Assembly (NCBI GenBank): GCA_958431945.1
Contig: CAUASQ010000074.1
Span: 1 to 7,822 of the forward strand
DNA from: an uncultured Collinsella sp.
GTDB taxonomy: Bacteria; Actinomycetota; Coriobacteriia; Coriobacteriales; Coriobacteriaceae
Direction of reading: 5' to 3'
DNA length: 7,822 nucleotides
The position numbers and the translations under genes are program-made. Positions within the stretch are counted from its first letter, which is position 1, and every line of letters begins with the position of its first letter. The notes under the pieces are model-generated. The model saw only the letters and a list, made by a program, of their open reading frames with translations. It made no database searches and had not been told where the DNA came from. Below, piece by piece: positions 6,413-7,822 of this stretch.

Positions 6413-6456
6413 ACGGGGGTGTTTCGCATTTATGCGGAATGCCCCCGTTTGTGTAT
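6413..6456 (+). terminator. Terminator-like hairpin after hisS
   Basis: Bases 6413-6428 pair fully with 6433-6448 (16 pairs, three of them G-T) around the loop TTTA. The outer part is ACGGGGG/CCCCCGT. The following tract, TTGTGTAT, is only loosely T-rich, so termination may be incomplete. It lies 58 bases after the hisS stop codon. Confidence 0.75.
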
Positions 6457-6508
6457 GCCGTCCACCGAGAAATACGACCATTTAGAGCAAAAACCCTTGC
6501 AATGCAGA

Positions 6509-6552
6509 AAATACTTTTGTGTGGTAAAGCGCAATCAGTGTCGAAAGTATTT
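6509..6552. promoter_or_regulatory. 9-bp inverted repeat, candidate operator of ppc
   Basis: AAATACTTT (6509-6517) and AAAGTATTT (6544-6552) are exact reverse complements with 26 bases between them; their centres are 35 bases apart. The downstream arm covers the -35/spacer region of the promoter with TATAAT at 6563. The A+T-rich sequence stands out from its surroundings. A pair of regulator half-sites is a reasonable reading; no regulator can be named. Confidence 0.4.
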
Positions 6553-6562
6553 CGCAAGCGCC

Positions 6563-6568
6563 TATAAT
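6563..6568 (+). promoter_or_regulatory. Consensus -10 box upstream of ppc
   Basis: A perfect TATAAT lies 32-44 bases before the two possible ppc starts. The -35 is poor (GTCGAA or TGTCGA at 17-18 base spacing), which would fit a promoter dependent on an activator or on an unusual sigma preference. Confidence 0.6.
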
Positions 6569-6612
6569 GAATACCGCATGTTACGTGCATAGAAGGAGGA
6601 ATGGGAGGAAAC

Positions 6613-7822
6613 GTGGCTGAGAACCTAAGCAACCAGTCTGTACCCGAAGCCGCGGCGCGCGTCGCTGCCGTGGTCAACCGCCTCGTTAACCGAATCGGCT
6701 CGAATGCCGAGTCCAGGGAGCGTCTCGCCGAGATCGAGATCCCCGAGGAGCTGCGCGACAATCTGGCGCTGTTCCTGCGCCTGGAGCGTCGTGTGCTTAG
6801 CGAGTATGATCCTGAGATCGCGGACCTGTTCGACAAGATCCTGACGGCCGAGATTGTGGCCAATGCCGGAAACCCCGGCGCCCGTGCTGCCGACGAGTCC
6901 GTCGACGAGCAGGGCGTGCCCACCGCCGACGAGCCCACCGCCGTGGCGTTTCGCGAGGTCGTTGATCTGATCGACAGTCTGCCGCTCGATAAGCAACAGG
7001 TTATCGTCCGCGCCTTTACGAGCTTCTTCCATCTGGCAAACCTGTCGGAGGAGAACTACCGTGTGGCGCAGCTGCGCGAGCGCGAGGCCGGCGCATCGAC
7101 CGATACCGAGGTCGATCCCGCCAACGAACTCACCGTCGCCTATCACCAGTTGGTAAACGAGATGGGTGTCGAGGGCGCCAACGAGCTGCTCGGCAAGCTC
7201 GAGTTCCACCCTGTCTTTACCGCACATCCCACCGAGGCCCGTCGTAAGGCCGTCGAGGGCAAGATTCGCCGTATCTCCAACCTGCTGGAGGAGCGTCCGC
7301 GTCTGGGCGGCTCCGACCTGGTGGAGAACGAGCGTCATATGCTGCAGGAGATCGACGCCCTGGTTCGTACGAGCCCCATCGCGCTCAAGAAGCCCACGCC
7401 GGTCGAGGAAGCCGATACCATCATCGACATCTTCGATAACACGCTGTTCGACGTTATCCCCGTCATCTACCGTCGTTTTGACGACTGGGTGCTGGGCGAC
7501 AAGGCCGGTACCGTGCCGCCGCTGTGCCCGGCGTTCTTCCATCCTGGCAGCTGGATCGGTTCCGACCGCGACGGCAACCCCAACGTTACCGCCAAGGTGA
7601 GCCGCGAGGTCGCCGCCAAGTACTTCACGCACATGGTGCTCAAGCTCGAGGACAAGTGCCGCCGCATCGGCCGCAACCTTACGCTCGAGGCCGCCTACAG
7701 CAAGCCGTCGGCAGAGCTCATGAACCTGTGGAACCATCAGGTCGAGATGAGCGCTCAGTACACGGCTCGCGCCGAGCTGATCTCCGAGCACGAGCCGCAT
7801 CGCGCCGTCATGCTCGTCATGG
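6613..7822 (+). CDS. ppc: Phosphoenolpyruvate carboxylase, N-terminal part (3' end outside window)
   Basis: This cytoplasmic enzyme converts phosphoenolpyruvate and bicarbonate to oxaloacetate and phosphate, feeding aspartate synthesis and, in anaerobes, the succinate branch. The frame is open to the window end (403 codons from the GTG). The active-site motif V-F-T-A-H-P-T-E-A-R-R carries the catalytic His at 205, and W-I-G-S-D-R-D-G-N-P-N-V-T (314-326) is the second PEPC signature. An F-H-L-A-N-L segment at ~139-144 matches the conserved L-A-N region. The catalytic His is at 138 in the E. coli enzyme, so this one has ~65 extra residues before it, including an acidic low-complexity stretch at ~84-112. 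The start is ambiguous. GTG 6613 has GGAGG at 6604-6608 (4-base gap) and AAGGAGG at 6593-6599 (13). ATG 6601 is in frame but only 1 base from the latter. It appears to have its own promoter. Confidence 0.95.
   Translation, partial: MAENLSNQSVPEAAARVAAVVNRLVNRIGSNAESRERLAEIEIPEELRDNLALFLRLERRVLSEYDPEIADLFDKILTAEIVANAGNPGARAADESVDEQGVPTADEPTAVAFREVVDLIDSLPLDKQQVIVRAFTSFFHLANLSEENYRVAQLREREAGASTDTEVDPANELTVAYHQLVNEMGVEGANELLGKLEFHPVFTAHPTEARRKAVEGKIRRISNLLEERPRLGGSDLVENERHMLQEIDALVRTSPIALKKPTPVEEADTIIDIFDNTLFDVIPVIYRRFDDWVLGDKAGTVPPLCPAFFHPGSWIGSDRDGNPNVTAKVSREVAAKYFTHMVLKLEDKCRRIGRNLTLEAAYSKPSAELMNLWNHQVEMSAQYTARAELISEHEPHRAVMLVM

Noticed and set aside
5009..6481. 490-codon open frame on the minus strand
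   Set aside because: It lies opposite hisS, whose motifs are unmistakable. High G+C and codon bias keep the antisense frame open; its product has no recognisable motif.
7543..7590. G-to-S change in the PEPC G-G-D-R-D-G-N-P motif as a loss of function
   Set aside because: The charged catalytic residues D-R-D-G-N-P are intact and the change is small; probably family variation.
6625..7800. 391-codon open frame on the minus strand
   Set aside because: It is antisense to ppc, which carries both PEPC signatures in the + frame. Treated as a shadow.

Overview
The window is a compact, G+C-rich bacterial segment with every supported gene on the + strand. Two adjacent YhgE/Pip-family membrane proteins, a DMT drug/metabolite transporter, a clostridial-style cysteine-rich HisRS and a PEP carboxylase, together with codon bias to G/C third positions and strong Shine-Dalgarno sites, suggest an anaerobic gut actinobacterium of the Coriobacteriia (Collinsella-like). 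That placement is inference from gene style and was not checked against a database.

Layout: (1) 1-3291, the end of one YhgE/Pip protein (5' end outside the window) followed directly (TAA|ATG) by a complete second one; they look like a co-transcribed, translationally coupled paralogous pair. (2) 3292-3630, an intergenic region with a ~100-nt near-continuous hairpin, a second perfect 10-bp hairpin and a very strong intrinsic terminator. (3) 3631-4605, an EamA/DMT transporter with its own terminator at 4651. (4) 4676-5041, about 365 bases with no gene but three successive inverted repeats. The last two are diverged copies of each other whose differences preserve pairing. A TATAAT box follows just before hisS. 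(5) 5042-6355, histidyl-tRNA synthetase (hisS), followed by a 16-bp terminator hairpin. (6) 6457-6612, a promoter region with a 9-bp inverted repeat beside a TATAAT. (7) 6613-7822, the first 403 codons of phosphoenolpyruvate carboxylase (ppc), running off the end of the window.

Only the YhgE/Pip pair looks like an operon. The DMT transporter, hisS and ppc each appear to be separate transcription units bounded by terminators. They are ordinary housekeeping or transport genes with no obvious shared pathway. No mobile element, CRISPR array, tRNA or rRNA was found. The most unusual content is in the intergenic spaces: long structured inverted repeats that the genes do not explain.
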